Source: Silene latifolia (lineage: Eukaryota > Streptophyta > Magnoliopsida > Caryophyllales > Caryophyllaceae). From it: 64,000 nucleotides of DNA. Under the pieces are notes generated by a model, which saw nothing but the letters and a program-made list of their open reading frames with translations, was not told where the DNA came from and did not search any database. The stretch is from the NCBI RefSeq assembly GCF_048544455.1, contig NC_133532.1, forward strand, positions 82,167,156-82,231,155, read 5' to 3'. Below are positions 11,574-25,665 of this stretch, in pieces. How positions within the stretch are numbered: the stretch's first letter is position 1; each line of letters begins with the position of its first letter. Both the position numbers and the translations under genes were made by a program.

Positions 11574-12051
11574 TGTATAGAGTAATGTAGTTATTGTATA
11601 GCGTAAGAGTAGTTATTTAATAGAGTAACAAAAGTTATTGTATAGAATAATGTAGTAATTATTGTATAGAATAAGAATAGTTATTGTATAGAGTAATAAT
11701 AGTTATTGTATAGAGTAAAAGTAGATTTTTAATAGGCTAACACAAGTCATTGTATAGAGTAAGAATTTGGCTACTATAGAATTTGGCTTTGTAGGTTGTT
11801 TGATAGTGGAAGACTTCATAGTTGGATTTAATTTTGTGAGACAAAGCAGCCAACCATGGAGAGGTTATGCATATGCGACTAGCACAATCGGAGTATCGTC
11901 TGCCTTTGAAAGTTTGGAACCTCGATATATCCTCTGCTTGTCTGGACTAAGGGCTATAAATTGATGAACGATAAGAGGATAATATAAAAAAATATTTGAT
12001 AATCAAACAAATGTCATATGTTTCATATCTGAACCCATGTAACTTTGGGTT
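11574..12051. repeat. Degenerate short tandem repeats, otherwise no gene
   Basis: From about 11,575 to 11,765 a unit close to AGAGTAATAGTTATTGTAT recurs about eight times with substitutions and length changes. The rest, to 12,051, shows no coding signal or recognisable element. The repeat resembles in style the cores of E2-E6 downstream, so the copia element may have landed inside another such element. That is inference. Confidence 0.5.
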
Positions 12052-12942
12052 GAGATCCTATGAGAACCCTCCTCACATGAGAACCTCGGGTTCAGAACCT
12101 TTGTACTAAAGGTTCAGAACCTTTATACCAAAAGTATAGAATCTTTGTACCAAACGTTCAGAGAGTTGACAACCGAACACTTCCAACGGGGGCCTAGTGA
12201 TCAGCCGGACAAGCTCCTTTATAGGTCGTAATAAAGACTTTGTTGATAGTTTATATATATAATATGTTAGTCTTGATGTCATTCTGACATCCCTTTTCCT
12301 CAAAATTATGATGATAGGCTAATAGCAACAGACATGGAAGTTCTCAATCGTCTACATTCTTCATAAGTCCTTGGAACACAAAATAAAATTGGAGCATCAT
12401 CGAAACCGTAGGAGTATGTGTGAAGATTGTCATGACTCGAACCAACTTTTCTGCACATTATCATTACTATTGGAACAAGTTGACTTTTTTTTTGTTTCTT
12501 TAAGCGGGGTAGAGTAGTCTTTATAATCTACCATAAGGGGGGTGGGTTTAGCTGCTCAGATGTGTAACTTGGCCCACATTAATTTTGAATTAATTTAAAA
12601 TGTTAATAAATGTAGCTAAGATCTTCAGGTGTTGGCGGTCCTTTGGAGTGGCATGCATGAGTAGTGTACAACTATGCCACTAGTATATAACTTTGCAACT
12701 ATTGTACAAGAACATATTTTAAGCTACTCTGAAAACGATAAGCAAATCTTGGAAAAAAATAGCTTTATAAGCTTCTAAAAGTTGTCCAAGATACGGTTTA
12801 TATAGACAAAATTCAGCAAAAAAGAAAAAGTTCTCTCCCAATCCTCTGAACTTTTGGTACAAAGACTATGAACTTCGGGCATAAAAGTTCTGAACATGAG
12901 GTTCTCATGGATCTCATGTGAAGAGGGTTTTCATAGGATCCT
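12052..12942. mobile_element. E1: TIR element of about 0.9 kb, no coding capacity
   Basis: The left end GAGATCCTATGAGAACCC and following roughly 95 bp recur inverted at about 12,840-12,942. Both arms contain repeats of GGTTCAGAACCTTTGTAC type. Only the right side is bounded by a (TA)n tract. No ORF or transposase is seen. The end sequence resembles those of E2-E6. Confidence 0.6.
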
Positions 12943-13009
12943 ATATGTATGTATATATATATGTATGTATGTATATATATATGTATATATATATATATAT
13001 GTATATATG

Positions 13010-13042
<33 letters not shown>

Positions 13043-13147
13043 GTATATATGTATATATGTATGTATATATGTATATATATATGTATATATGTATACATAT
13101 ATACATATATATATACATATATACATATATACATATATATATATATA
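12943..13147. repeat. (TA)n tract with TG then CA interruptions, between E1 and E2
   Basis: About 205 bp of alternating TA. In the left half the interruptions are TATG; from about 13,092 onward they are CATA, so the tract is mirror-symmetric on opposite strands. Confidence 0.95.
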
Positions 13148-13707
13148 GGGTCAGGATCCGGTGAGAACCACTAATATAATGAGAACCATGAGAACCCTTA
13201 CTAAATCATCATCAAATCTTGTTCCGAAAATTTTGATGGATCATTTACCCTTAGTTTAGTTTATTCCAACACATTTTTAGTATAGCTAAACAAAAATTTT
13301 TGATTTTATTAACAAAATATAAACTTAATGTAAAAAAATACGATTAGGTATACTAAAATGGCTATAGATGCACGAAAACGAATAGTAGGTGCATGAAAAT
13401 TATTACATGCATGAAAATGATTATTAGGTGCATGAAAATATCAGGCTGTAGGTGCACAAAAACGAGTTTTAGGTGCGTGTAAATTGTTAGATACATGAAA
13501 AATGAGTAGTAGGTGCATGAAAATTAATAAAATATTTCTTGTCTCGATTCCGATCAATAATTTATGCTTTTTCGACCAAGAAATATGTTACCTAGGCATA
13601 AAATTCTATGCCGAATCCAAATATATCGTTAGTTTTTAGAAAAAAAATCCATAAGGTAGATTTCTCAAGGTTCTCACTATGTAGGTGGTTCTCACCGAAT
13701 CCCAAAT
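13148..13707. mobile_element. E2: 560-bp TIR element between (TA)n tracts
   Basis: The left end GGGTCAGGATCCGGTGAGAA and about 45 bp inward pair with the inverted right end at about 13,662-13,707 (GGGATTCGGTGAGAACC on the minus strand). The core, about 13,360-13,530, repeats an AGGTGCATGAAAA-like word roughly six times. No ORF, transposase or Helitron-type end was seen. It is flanked on both sides by (TA)n. Confidence 0.75.
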
Positions 13708-14036
<329 letters not shown>

Positions 14037-14498
14037 CAGGATCCCGTACGAACTAAATTATGGTACGAACCGTACGAACTAACATAAATAATACAATACT
14101 TAATCAAATCAACGGTCCCCACCCATGACATAATATAATAAATTTCTTCTACATTTCTACGCAGTACACAACACCCCAACTTCCACTCACCTACTACTTC
14201 CGCTCCACCTTCACCGGATAGGACGACGGCGTATCTCCGACGCGGACAAAACTCTAATTCCAGCCATCCCACGCACAACCCACGAAAGTTTTTACAATGC
14301 TTCAACTACATCACTCTTGATTTCTGCATTCTGCATTCGATTCCGGCTACCGGAGTTTCACCCTCACATGACCTCCCCACCGGTGAATCACCGACAATCC
14401 TATACTCTTACTTTCAAATCTCATATTCACTTCTACCATGTCGTATTTTACTCCCCTCCCCCACTAAAGCTACTAATTTCAGATCTGATTGTTGGTGC

Positions 14499-14503
14499 GG
14501 AGC
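14499..14503. other. Target-site duplication GGAGC (left)
   Basis: Identical to 30,707-30,711 on the other side of the 16.2-kb LTR element, proving a single insertion event into E3. Confidence 0.9.
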
Positions 14504-15914
14504 TGTAATACTACGGTTTTATGAGTCTATGGGTACTCTATCGAGTGGGGCTTACTCTGTCGAGTAAGTATGTTTTGAGTTACGAAAAAGAAGTCTGCCT
14601 GTAGGGTGCTCGATCGAGTAGCCTTGGCACTCGATCGAGTAAGTGGCACTCGATCGAGTACGAGACTTACTCGATCGAGTAGCTCGGTTTACGGGTAATG
14701 TTTTGTCGGGTTTTGTTAATAATGCGAATTAGTAAATATAACTTTCCGTCATCTTTCCTAAACATTTTTTATAAACCTAATACACTCAAAAAGGAGATTG
14801 CAAATTACGTTCTTCGCATTGTTCGCATTATTGGCAAATCCCGGGGTTAGAGAGGTCGGATTTCGTTGTTCTTTGCATCCTTGTGATCCTTGCGTCAAGG
14901 GTAAGTCTTACGTACCATTTTTATAGTGTTTGGGGAATTGGGGATTTTATGGTTATATTGTTGTGATGGTGATTGTATGATTATGTGTATAGGAGGAGGG
15001 TTAGTAGAAGAAAGGTTTTGAGACAGCTGCTAGATCGTCTGAGTTGTGATTGCTTTTCAGGTAGGGTTTCCCTAATCAGTATTAGTTACATGATGTGTGT
15101 GGTGATTGTGCTGTAGATAGTCATTGTTGATTGTTTCAGACGGTTGTGATATTGTATTGTTGATTGTTTCAGACGGTTGTGATATTGTATTGTTGGAAGT
15201 TTCAGACGGTTGTTGAGGTTGTGTTGTGATTACTGTTTAACTGTCTGTGATCTTCGGGGTGCGTCCCTGGCTGAGTGGAGTCACTTGCGGGAGTGGCTTC
15301 ACGCCCTTGATTCGCCTTCTGTGGAACCCGCCACAGAAGGGATGTGCACATTAAGGAACATGGGTTTATCGCTCGGATGAGATGAGCGAGGCTTAGGTGG
15401 GAATGGCTGCGGTCCCCCACTGGCGGTGTGGAGTATCTGTTGCGATGGGTACTCTGGTAGGGCTACACACTTTAGTGTGTAGTTAGTTGTGTGGAGATTG
15501 ATTATGGAGACTGGGGTTTGATGTGGCAATTGAACTGTTTGGCATTTGTTTTATCGTGATTTAAATTGTGTAATTAGTACTGACCCCTTTTAAATGTTTT
15601 AAAAACTATGGTGATCCATTCGGGGATGATGAGCAGTTATTGAGTAGGTATGATATGACGCATATGGGATAGCTGGGATGAGTCATCACTTGCAGTTAGA
15701 AGAGTCTTCCGCTGTGTCAGACGATGTCCTTTAGTTGTTCAGTTTTATTAGTAGACAGTTTTGGTTTGAGACATATAATCACTTAAATAATATTTACTTT
15801 TAAAGTACGTTTCTTTATTGTCTTATGATTATCATTGCCTCGCGTGACCGAGATGGTAGCACTTCCATCCCTTAAGTGGTCCTGGTAAGGCACTTGGAGT
15901 ATGGGGGTGTTACA
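14504..15914 (+). repeat. 5' LTR of the 14,504 element
   Basis: About 97-98% identical to 29,272-30,706, with one 24-bp indel near 14,935. It contains four CTCGATCGAG palindromes at 14,609-14,679. A 36-bp unit around TTTCAGACGGTTGTGATATT is repeated three times at about 15,126-15,212. Confidence 0.92.
14609..14679. repeat. Four CTCGATCGAG palindromes, 19-21 bp apart (5' LTR)
   Basis: Starts at 14,609, 14,630, 14,649 and 14,670. The corresponding positions in the 3' LTR are about 29,377-29,447, where the second copy has decayed to CTCGACCGAG. Confidence 0.88.
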
Positions 15915-15917
15915 AAG

Positions 15918-15930
15918 TGGTATCAGAGAG
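15918..15930 (+). other. Primer binding site (tRNA-Met type)
   Basis: TGGTATCAGAGAG, three bases after the LTR end at 15,914. Confidence 0.88.
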
Positions 15931-16308
15931 ACGATCCTGAAACCTGTAACCAATGAACCTAATGAACATAGGGAGTCAAATTAAAATGAACCTGGGGTAG
16001 AAGTTGTAGGAGCTAATGCAAAGACTTGGGAGACGTCCTAAAGTCGCGAATTCGCCCTACAATTTTGAACCGGTCACCATGGGATATGAGTCGGGATCGC
16101 TATGTGTTTATCTTGTGAATTGTGTACCTATATGGTGATGTGTGGCATGAATCAGTGGATGTATGTATGTGGAGAATAGGGAATGTGTAGAAAAGATGGT
16201 GATGATGTGATTTCGTAAGTTATTGATTGAAAGCATGATAGTTGTTTTACGAGATGGCAGTATAGAAATACGGAAATGAAGTTTGTTTGGTTTGAGTTAT
16301 ACATAGAA

Positions 16309-16390
<82 letters not shown>

Positions 16391-16789
16391 TGTTGGTAGT
16401 GTTGTACGAGTTTATATGGCTGAAAGTTTGAGTAAAAGCATGACTAATTGGTGGAAAAAGATGAATAATTGTTGCATGATAATATGATTTTTGATAAAGC
16501 ATGTTGTAAGATGGAAGCGATTTTATAATGTTGTTATGCTAGTAGCACGTGAATAGGAGACTTGATGTTATATATTTGTGATTTTGTTTACGTAAAGTTA
16601 TAGAATAAAAACATGTAGGTAATACATGCTTGGTAAATTGAATGATGCATGTGCATAATCGAGTTGTTTTTGTTTACCTTGTTGTCGTTTAAGTTGTTTG
16701 GAAGTAAAATCAAGTAGTTGCGTTTTCGATTATAGAGAGGTTATCTTTAAACTGTTATAACTTGAGATGCATGAATGATTTTAATGTGA

Positions 16790-16890
16790 TTCCAATTGGA
16801 GGTGATAGCTTGTCCTTTTACGATTCTAACGATAGGTCACACGCCCAAAACGACCAAGAAACGAGTGAGTTATGACCGTTTTACGAAAAC
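16790..16890 (+). other. Conserved module upstream of palindromes (second family)
   Basis: Begins TTCCAATTGGAGGTGA. Over the first 42 bp it agrees with the module of the nested element at 3,680-3,776 at 34 positions by my count. Further matches include ACGCC, GACCAAG.AACGA and GTTTTA, in the same order. The two elements are otherwise unrelated in LTR, primer site and orientation. Confidence 0.7.
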
Positions 16891-16918
16891 TGGACAGTGC
16901 TGAGAAATGTGTAGGGTA

Positions 16919-17080
16919 CTCGATCGAGTGGCCCTCACTCGATCGAGTGCAACTTGGTACTCGATCGAGTACCCCTTACTCGATCGAGTAGTCCTTGTAA
17001 TTTGTTATACGTGTCTCTGACTTTCACCTACTCGATCGAGTAAGTCATTTACTCGATCGAGTGGCCTGTACTCGATCTAG
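16919..17080. repeat. Seven CTCGATCGAG palindromes in two groups
   Basis: Starts at 16,919, 16,938, 16,960 and 16,979, then 17,031, 17,052 and 17,071 (last one CTCGATCTAG). Spacing within groups is 19-22 bp. Confidence 0.88.
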
Positions 17081-18130
17081 TGACCCCTGTTTTGGGTCAT
17101 ATGCTTATCTTTTGACTTCGTTGCATATTATGTTTAATTCAAAGGTGTTATTTTGCTTCTTTATGCATTATTTTACATGTATGTTGGTCTTGATGCGTAA
17201 GTTACCCAATCTTATGGTGTAGTGAGTGGCACCTGTGGTGAGTATGAATTCGGTGGGAGGACATGAGTTATGTGTGGTTGTGATGGATAGTGGAAAAAGC
17301 AAAGAAGGATTGGTAAGGCTTAATAAGGCATGGAGCATGTTTTGTGAGAAGATATGAGTGATATGATTTTGTGTTGAGTAATGTAAAGTAAGTAAATATG
17401 GGTAAGGGATGATGTGAGTCTAAGGAACGTGAGAATGAAAAGATTGAAAGGAAGAATGTGGATAGTAACAACTTGAAATGTGTAAAGAATTATGGAGGGA
17501 GATGGTTAGGAATTATGTTGGTTAAGAATATATATAATCAAAGGTCGTTTTAGAGGGATTGAGAAGAGTGGTATATAGTGAAAACTTAATGGAGACATGT
17601 CGCGACGTGGATTTGCAGATAGTGACTAAGTTTGGGAATTTATGTTATCAAGAGGTGAAACTAACGTGTGATTTCCTTAGGCAATTAACGGTATAAAATG
17701 AATTTTGATTTCTAGAGATGTAAAAAGGGAGATGCAATTGTTTGAACAAGTAAACATTGATTCTATGGATGGATTGGTGGCAAGGGTGAGTGATAGCATA
17801 ATAAGAGAATATTTATGGTAAGAAAGAGTTAGATAATATCGATATGAAATAATGAGATATGAGTTTTGGAGCAATGAGAAGGAAACCGAAGCATTAAAGA
17901 GTTAAGTAAGAGGTAATAAGGAGTTGAATGGTTAATTGCTTTTGTCGAGTGTAAAAAGAAAAGAATGAGGGGAGTAAAACTAAGAAAATGTTCACCGGAG
18001 TTATGTGATATAAAAGTAAGGAATCGTCGAGGTGTATGATACTATCATGAGGATTTGAGTTAATGGTTATATAGGAGTTTCAGAACAACATGATTAGTCA
18101 GGAGTTTCGAGGAATTAAGTAAAGTAAAAG

Positions 18131-19438
18131 TGTTAGAAATCTATATCTCATTATTTCGACATATTCAAATATGTGACAATTAATTTAGTCATAAAATTAA
18201 TTTAGATCTTATGCATGAAAACTAAATAAGAAAAGATAAGAAAATCGATTTCTCACCATCTAAATTTCGGTCATTTATGAGCACCAACAAGATCTCCTTC
18301 TTGTTAGCTCTTGAGATTTCAAACAATGGATGAACATTCATGACTTCAAAATAGAAGCCCTCCAATAAGTAGCACCCAAAACTATCCCTAAATCCCACAA
18401 ACTAATATGTACTAGATATTTGTAACGTGGTTTACCTTAAAATCGGTTACTAATACTCATATACTACTACTAGTATTATTAGTGATTGATTTGTACAAAT
18501 TAGATTCATAAAAATGAATTTTATGAAGAACAAGAGAGAGAAGGTAAAGTTTTTCATAAAACATAAGAGAATGAATAAAATTGAGAAAAACTCTCTAATC
18601 CATCTACCAAAAACCGGTGGCCTCTATTGTATATGGACCATTTTTTTTTTCCTTTTTGTCTTCACAAGATAAATGTGTAAGCCTTTGTCCATAGTCATGT
18701 CACTATCAAGCATATTAGACAAATGAATAAGACAAATGGAAAAGGACAAAACTTCTCACATTGCCCACCAATTTTCGGTTTATATGTGTAATATGGAGTC
18801 CATTTTATTTTTGTCAATTGTACAATTGTATGTCATGTGACATGTGACATGTCTTATGTCATGTTTTAATTTAAAATGCATATTTAACAAATTAAATATC
18901 ATTTACAAATTAAATAAATCACATTTAACAAATTGACTAGTAATTCAAAATTACTTTCACATAAAATGGCCATTTAATTACTAGTTAGTATAATTCACAA
19001 CATCTTGTAATTATAACTAACTTATCATTCTCATCTCGCGTGTTTCGCAAACACCGATTAATTTTAGTAATATAACTTCTTAAATTACTAAATAAAATCT
19101 TATTTAATCACATTATAATAAGATTTCATTTTCTCTCTTATGGTAATAATTTGTTTAATTTTAAAGAATTAATTAATCTGTATCGTCATACAATTAATTA
19201 ACCTTTTTGAATTAAGGGAATCGTCCTTTAGGTGTGACCTCAAGGGATCAACTGATCACCACCGTCGCACGACAGTAATGTCAAACTCTAGCCAGCCAAT
19301 CATTACCGATATGTGTGGACCAGTTGACTATATATGTAATGTATCATCCCTTTCGTATTCTTGATATGAGATTTAAATATGTGATCAATATGATCGACAA
19401 TTGTGATCGCATTATTGTCGGGGACACTTACTCCAACA
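18131..19438 (-). repeat. 3' LTR of the nested copia element
   Basis: On the minus strand it starts TGTTGGAGTAAGTG and ends TCTAACA at 18,131. About 98% identical to 25,666-26,967. Confidence 0.9.
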
Positions 19439-19450
19439 ATCTCCCACTTG
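19439..19450 (-). other. Polypurine tract, nested copia element
   Basis: Minus strand CAAGTGGGAGAT directly before TGTTGG, the usual form in plant Ty1/copia elements. Confidence 0.88.
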
Positions 19451-22400
19451 TCCTCGACAAGTGTGCGTTACCAATTCTCTTGTCCTATTACTATCTCCCA
19501 CTCAATGCAAGGTGTCTTTCGGGTCGTACTTGCAAGTGATCATATCGAGAGTGGTTTCCTCGATCTGGAGAATAACTGATTGATCGGAATTTTCTACCAT
19601 AGAAACCTTCCGAGCGTTGCCACGCATTTCCAGTTCATTACTCTTCGAGTGGCCCTAAGATATTGTTTTAACCCTGACAAGGGGGTGGACAATTCCTATC
19701 GCACTCATTCCCTTCGACTAGCCACAGCCATCATAACCCAAAATATGCCCATTTGACCCCATTTACGAAGGTCGTAGTAACACAAATCAAGGTTAATCTG
19801 AAACTGTGCCATCTTAGGTGAACAGTCTTTAGTCAAAAGAATCGACTCATTAGAATACTATAGTAGCTCTCGCCACGACCAGGCTATATAAATTTTCCAG
19901 AACTCTATAAGCGGTCACTGCCCGACAAAGTGTTCCTAACAGTCTGCCTATGTGATCGACTAGTCATCTCACATGACTGTATGGCACTGAACTTGCCATC
20001 AATCGCATCACACTCTAGTCACTTCGAGACGTCACCTCATACAAGTGACTTTGGGCGAATACTATGTTAATCCGTGTTCACTTTAACGGGGTTCAATTGT
20101 CTCTACAACCCGTTTGGATGTAACAAAGTATAAAAGGAGTTTTCAGATTTTAAAAACTCGAACGACAAATGTGATTATCACATATGAATAGTCAATACCT
20201 GATTACTATTTCATATTCTATAATCCATTTTGATCTTGAATGTAGTTGTTCATCTCAATTCAATTGAAATGACATGACTCTTCATGTTAAGCCTATGAGA
20301 AGGCTTTGGTTAGTAGGTTTTATCAACTTCTTGTACCTTACTCAACCTTACTACATACCCGTTTTCCTTTGTAATGTATAAATTTGTATTACAAAACTTT
20401 CTGAGTACGTGTCGAGATCCAATCAAGACATAGGCCCTCTAGCCATAGAATAGCTCCCACTATTTTCACAGTGTGCGGGACTCATCCTTCTTGCACATCT
20501 CATGATTGCAAGTGTACTCAATTTCCGTTGTAAATATTTCTCATTTGTTCTTTATTGCCTAGAACGATTCTAGAAAATCTATTTCTTAAATAACATAGCC
20601 ACAATGGTATCTTAACCATCCTAATGTGTTTTGATTATGGTTTTGTCGGAAACCATGCGCAATCTCAATTGTCAATTGTCATTTGTGTAACACCCTTACA
20701 CAAAATTGCATCAAAAACACTTTGCATTACATCCTTAATGCTTCTGCAAGCACTTAAGGGTAATCTTTATGGCTTACTTGGTAACTATTACTTAAATTCG
20801 ATTTGAAACAATTCATCATACTCAAAGTATATGAAGTGTTATACATCATTTCCTATTTAATTGATTCGGCAGCGGAAGCAAATAGAATCAATCAAATATG
20901 TTCAATTCGATTGAACTAGTCATGAACCTTATCAACATAAGACTCCTTATTTGACATTAATATCATGTGGATTTATCTCCATAAATCCGGATATTAAGAT
21001 GTATTATAATACTCCATAAGTCTTAAATCATTCCCAATGATCAATGTGTCATCCACATATAAGACTAAATAAAATTTTCGTAACTCCCACTAAACTTCAT
21101 GTATAAACACAACTTCTCGACTTATCGGGAAAATTTTTATACCATGATCAAATCATTGATTCCAACTCATTGATGTCCTACTCAAGACCATCTCTTAAGT
21201 TGCACATTATCTTAGGATTGTAAGAATCTATAAAACTCATGACATGTATTGAATACATTCCTTCTTTTTGAAGAAGTGGGTTTTAGATTCACTTGTTGTA
21301 TACATCTCATAATGAAACACAGTTCCTAAGAAAATCCAAATAGACTTAAGCATTTCAACTAGTGCAAAACCCTTTGCAACCAATCAAGCTTTGAAATCTC
21401 TCTTTATTAGTGCAAAACCCTTTGTCACTAATCAAGCCTTTTATTTCGGATTTTCATGGCTCTAAGCCTTGTATTGAGTTGTGACTTAAACACTCTCATG
21501 TAAGTCATATGTTCATTACTTTCCAGAAGTAATCAACTTGAATCAAACAATTTCTTTGTAAGTTGCAAGCTCTTTACTTTCTAAAAGTAACACTAATTCA
21601 TCATCTTCAACAATCAACAAGTGATGGCTTTAACCTCCTAGGTTTTGAAGAAACAACGTCTTACACAAAATGTCTCATGTAGCCAAGAAAGACCAGTTTG
21701 TGTAGCCAAGAAAGACCAGTTTCTTGTGGCATAACATTCTTTGTGGCTCTTTGAATAATTTCTCCCACTCTGTCTTCTAGAATAAACTTGTATTTTAGAA
21801 AGACAGCTTCACGAGCCACAAACCCATTGTACTCGTGATTATAATAAGGAAAAATGAGCATTTGTTTCTTTTGAAAACTTACAACCATGGTACCCTACCA
21901 TTTCATATCTCATATGATTCGTTTTAGATTTAGTGGAAAAATAATTTAGACAAAATGATAAAATCCCCAAAAGGATCAAGTAACTCAAAGTAACTTGATC
22001 GAAGTCCAAACCATATCGAATAGCGTTTGATTTCTTATCCAACCATACATTATCCCATAATGTGTGTTAAGAGAGATTAACTTGTGATACTATATCACAT
22101 TTCATTTGGCTTGCATCAAAGTCTTCACTTGATAATCCCATCACGACTAAATCGTGATTCCTTGAACTCTTTGAACTTCTTCAAAGATTTCTCTATTTAC
22201 CTTATTAAGTGAACACATTAGCGTCAACTTAAATCGTTGGTAAAAGAAAATGATCAACCTATTTTGGATCAATAGTTTACAACCTCGATCTCCTTTTCAA
22301 CCAAAAGGCACGAGACATCTTGCTTTGAATACAAAATACGCATATACCATAAGATCTAATGGTTTTAAGAGTACTCGATAACTCTTTGCGTTCATCATTC

Positions 22401-23500
22401 CAGAATCTAAGGTTTAATCTTGTGATACCAATTTGAGTCTTGCATCATCTTCATCATGTATCATTCTGGTTTGGTTTAGAATATATTCACCTTGATAATG
22501 GGCTAGCCATACATCAAATCGTGGTGTATATGGTCACAAAAGTGAAACCTCTTTTGTATCTTAACAAATTTATATTCTTATTTAGAGTTCATGCACTTAA
22601 TAGTCATAATTAAGTACAACTATATACCCTAAACTAGAATGATTACACAATGACTCTATCTCTCGACATTATTTGATGCTAGTTATCATATTATAATCAT
22701 CTTATGTATCGAATACAATGATGAAAACCTCCACTGGTTTCTAATATTGATGAAGTAGTACTAGCAAAATTTATGTTAATCAAATAAACATTTAAAGAAG
22801 AAGGTCCCATTAGATGTCCCACAACTAACTTGTTGATTCTTCAATAATTTGGGGTAGTTTCCTTTTTAGCGTCCAACAATTAAGACAATGGAAACTTTAT
22901 CGGTCGGGATTGATAGGTTTAGTATCGTTATTCTCAATAACTTTACTTTTAACATTACCTTTTATCAATTCCATTCTAATTTTACTTCTTCAAAACCTTT
23001 ATCCTTTTCTTAACGGTTTAAGAGAATGCTCCCATTCAATTCAAAGAATCTTTACTTAGTAAAGCAAAGTTGAATCTTATGAAGACTACTCTTCAATTCA
23101 ATCGTTTTAGTCTTAAAACTTTCATTGAAGTGGTTGCGTTATTTTGGTCAATTATGAATTCTGACAAATCTAATTACCAAAACAATTTATCGCTTCAAGG
23201 TACTTAATTCAATAAGTATATGAAAAACAATCCATTGTAAGTAGATGTGTTAGTCAAGAATCAAAAGCCTGTTTGATAATGAATAACTTTTATCTATACT
23301 CTTCACAAGAGATCCTTGCAATGGATAATACGAGGTTTTAGAAGAAAATTCATATTTGTCTTTAGTTACGATGTTTTAATGGAGATTTGAAAAAATCGAA
23401 ATGATATCGTATATGAATTGTGGTAAAGAAATAGAACAATATAATAACGGAATAGTGGAAAACTTAACATTTATCGTTTTATTAATACTTGTAAATAACA
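19451..23500 (-). pseudogene. Remnant copia pol region, heavily mutated
   Basis: The interior next to the 3' LTR should hold RT and RNase H on the minus strand. Reading frames there are short and interrupted. The only fragment I can place is at 21,661-21,888, where EYNGFVAREAVFLKYKFILE matches the integrase-to-RT linker of Angela/Tork-like copia proteins. Elsewhere I cannot confirm the RT catalytic box. The region is non-functional. Confidence 0.5.
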
Positions 23501-23519
23501 AGTAAAGCATTTACATAGT

Positions 23520-23930
23520 GACCTCTACCCAACTATGATAAATGATTCCGAGATCCAAATTCATATTAACTTTGGCACGGGGTAGCCGATGAAACCCTTA
23601 TCAATATAACTCGGTGGATTAACTCTTTAATCGATTCTACTTTTAGAACTCTCGGTCGATAAAATTACATTAACATTTATCTTTAGCCCAAAACACATCC
23701 GACAAGGGCACGGGGTGGCCGATGAAACCCTTATCAATACTTTTTTTGAGTTCAACCCAAATTTCGAATAAATGTGTCCATGATCCAAATTCACATTAAC
23801 TTGGGCACGGGGTAGCCGATGAAACCCTCATCAACATGAATTCGGTGGATAGACATTTATCACCCACTTCCCCTACGTAACAAGGTTTGTACCCCGGGTG
23901 GCCGAGTGCACTCCCTCGCGAAATAGGTTT
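23520..23930. repeat. Three-fold repeat around GGGCACGGGGTAGCCGATGA
   Basis: Copies lie at about 23,573-23,640, 23,705-23,745 and 23,803-23,852, with a diverged fourth near 23,893. Spacing is about 100-130 bp. The copies share the block up to AAACCCTTATCAA. No coding function seen. Confidence 0.7.
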
Positions 23931-25645
23931 TCATGGTTTCTACTTTTTAGTAAGGCTAAGTCTCAATTGTTTGTTTATGCGAGAGGTCATGTCAATTTAT
24001 TATCTATCACGGGTTAAGTGAACTAAAGCGGTGAACTTCGATAATTGTAATTGACATGGTCGATAAACTCGATTTAAAATGATAATGCATCTTTTAGTTA
24101 TGGCGATTTAGCGATGCATGCGACATATAAATAAAATGCAAAGCATAAATTAAATCCTAGTATGGCTTTCCTAAAATAGAAAATCTAATTAACTATTACA
24201 TATTCGGAAACCAACTCCATTAGTCCCTTGAACTTCGGTTTTGGCACGCATCTCGAGGTAACACCGTCTTTAATGGATCGCCTTCTTGAGTGGCACCGTC
24301 TTCAAGGATCTCCGGAATAAATAAATTACATAACAAATTACATAATTTCCTATTATACATTTGTAATTAAAATAAAATAAATCTATTAAATTATAAAACG
24401 GTGATACGAGATCACAATAAATTACAACCGAATTGATATTCCCATACATTTAGAGTAATACCAATTTAAAAACTAAGGCCATACTAAGTAAAATACATAA
24501 TTCAAAAATTACATAAAATAAAATTATGACAATCATAAATAAAATGCAGCATTATAATATGTAAGAACATGCCCAATTTTATGCTAAATCGCCTTTAAGG
24601 AGCCAATATCGTATATTAAATGGTTTTTACGGATTTGCGTGATTTAACCTATTAAAATCACAATAATTACATAAATTCATATTTATGTACAAGTTAATTA
24701 CCCTAACCATCTTAGGACTCAAAATTAGTCTCCACTAACATTTGACAATAATTAAACTTGATATCTCTTAATATTGTTCATAAAAGGACTTAAAATTACA
24801 ATAAAAGCCATAAACTTCAAATAAATCATAAAAATTTCAAATAAATTTGAAATTTGAAATTTAAACTCATGAACATTCTGGAAAAATACCATGACACTCA
24901 TAATGTTCAAAAAATTAGGTTAAAAATTTCGAAATTCATCGAGAAACACAATGTTGCGGTTTATCCGGTTTATCAATTATTACCATAAAAATATGAGAAA
25001 TTTTTTTTTTCTTAACTTTTCACTTTTAGATCTGAAATATGTGATAAAATGCAACATGTGACGTTTTTCCTTAGTCATGAAATATGTTTTAGCAATTTTT
25101 ACTAATTAAAGTCACTATTTATGTGATTTTTCATCAAAAATTAATAAATCATGCATAAAGACTTCATTATAGCCAAATATTTTACAGACATCTTGTAAAA
25201 TTGCATGTGACGACATACTAAATTTCCATGACCAGTTTCGAAATATAACTCATATTAACCTATTTAACCATTTAAATATGATTTTAACTTGAAAACTCCA
25301 TATTTCGAGCATAACAACTCATATTATTATGAAAATTTACAGGCCATCTAAAAATAATATATGTGAAAACATATCCAAAAACCACTGGAAAAATCGAAGT
25401 TTAGCTAATTTTAGTCCGAAAATGACATTTTAATCATAAAAATCACTTTTTAATGCCATTATTATTAAAAATGAACAATAAAATCCATAAATAAACCAAA
25501 ATATCCTAAATACATTTTAGGATCAGAAACTTTAACATGCAAAATTAATTTCGTGATATATCATAATAAACACAAATTTATAAGTTTTATATGTTAATCG
25601 TATAACTCGGAAAAACTATAACCGATTTGCATGCAAACAACCTAA
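23931..25645 (-). other. AT-rich 5' region of the nested copia element
   Basis: Lies between the primer site and the decayed pol region. It is very AT-rich, with no reading frame above about 60 codons and no gag motif. gag appears lost or unreadable. Confidence 0.6.
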
Positions 25646-25658
25646 GGCTCATGATACC
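25646..25658 (-). other. Primer binding site, nested copia element
   Basis: Minus strand GGTATCATGAGCC, seven bases inside the LTR end at 25,666, close to the tRNA-Met complement. Confidence 0.75.
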
Positions 25659-25665
25659 GCTTATT

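Larger units (their letters stand above)
15931..18130 (+). other. Interior of the 14,504 element, 5' part, non-coding
   Basis: No gag domain, zinc knuckle or protease motif is readable in any frame; open frames are short. It contains a pure (TA)n tract at about 16,314-16,381, the conserved module at 16,790-16,890, and seven palindromes at 16,919-17,080. Confidence 0.7.

Noticed and set aside
15202..15529. Pro/Ser-rich minus-strand frames in the LTR of the 14,504 element, repeated at 29,995-30,481
   Set aside because: They recur only because the LTR is duplicated. They are antisense within an LTR and have no recognisable domain.
16314..16381. (TA)n tract inside the 14,504 element as another junction between TIR elements
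   Set aside because: Neither flank shows the GGGATCC.GTGAG-like end; it is a simple microsatellite.
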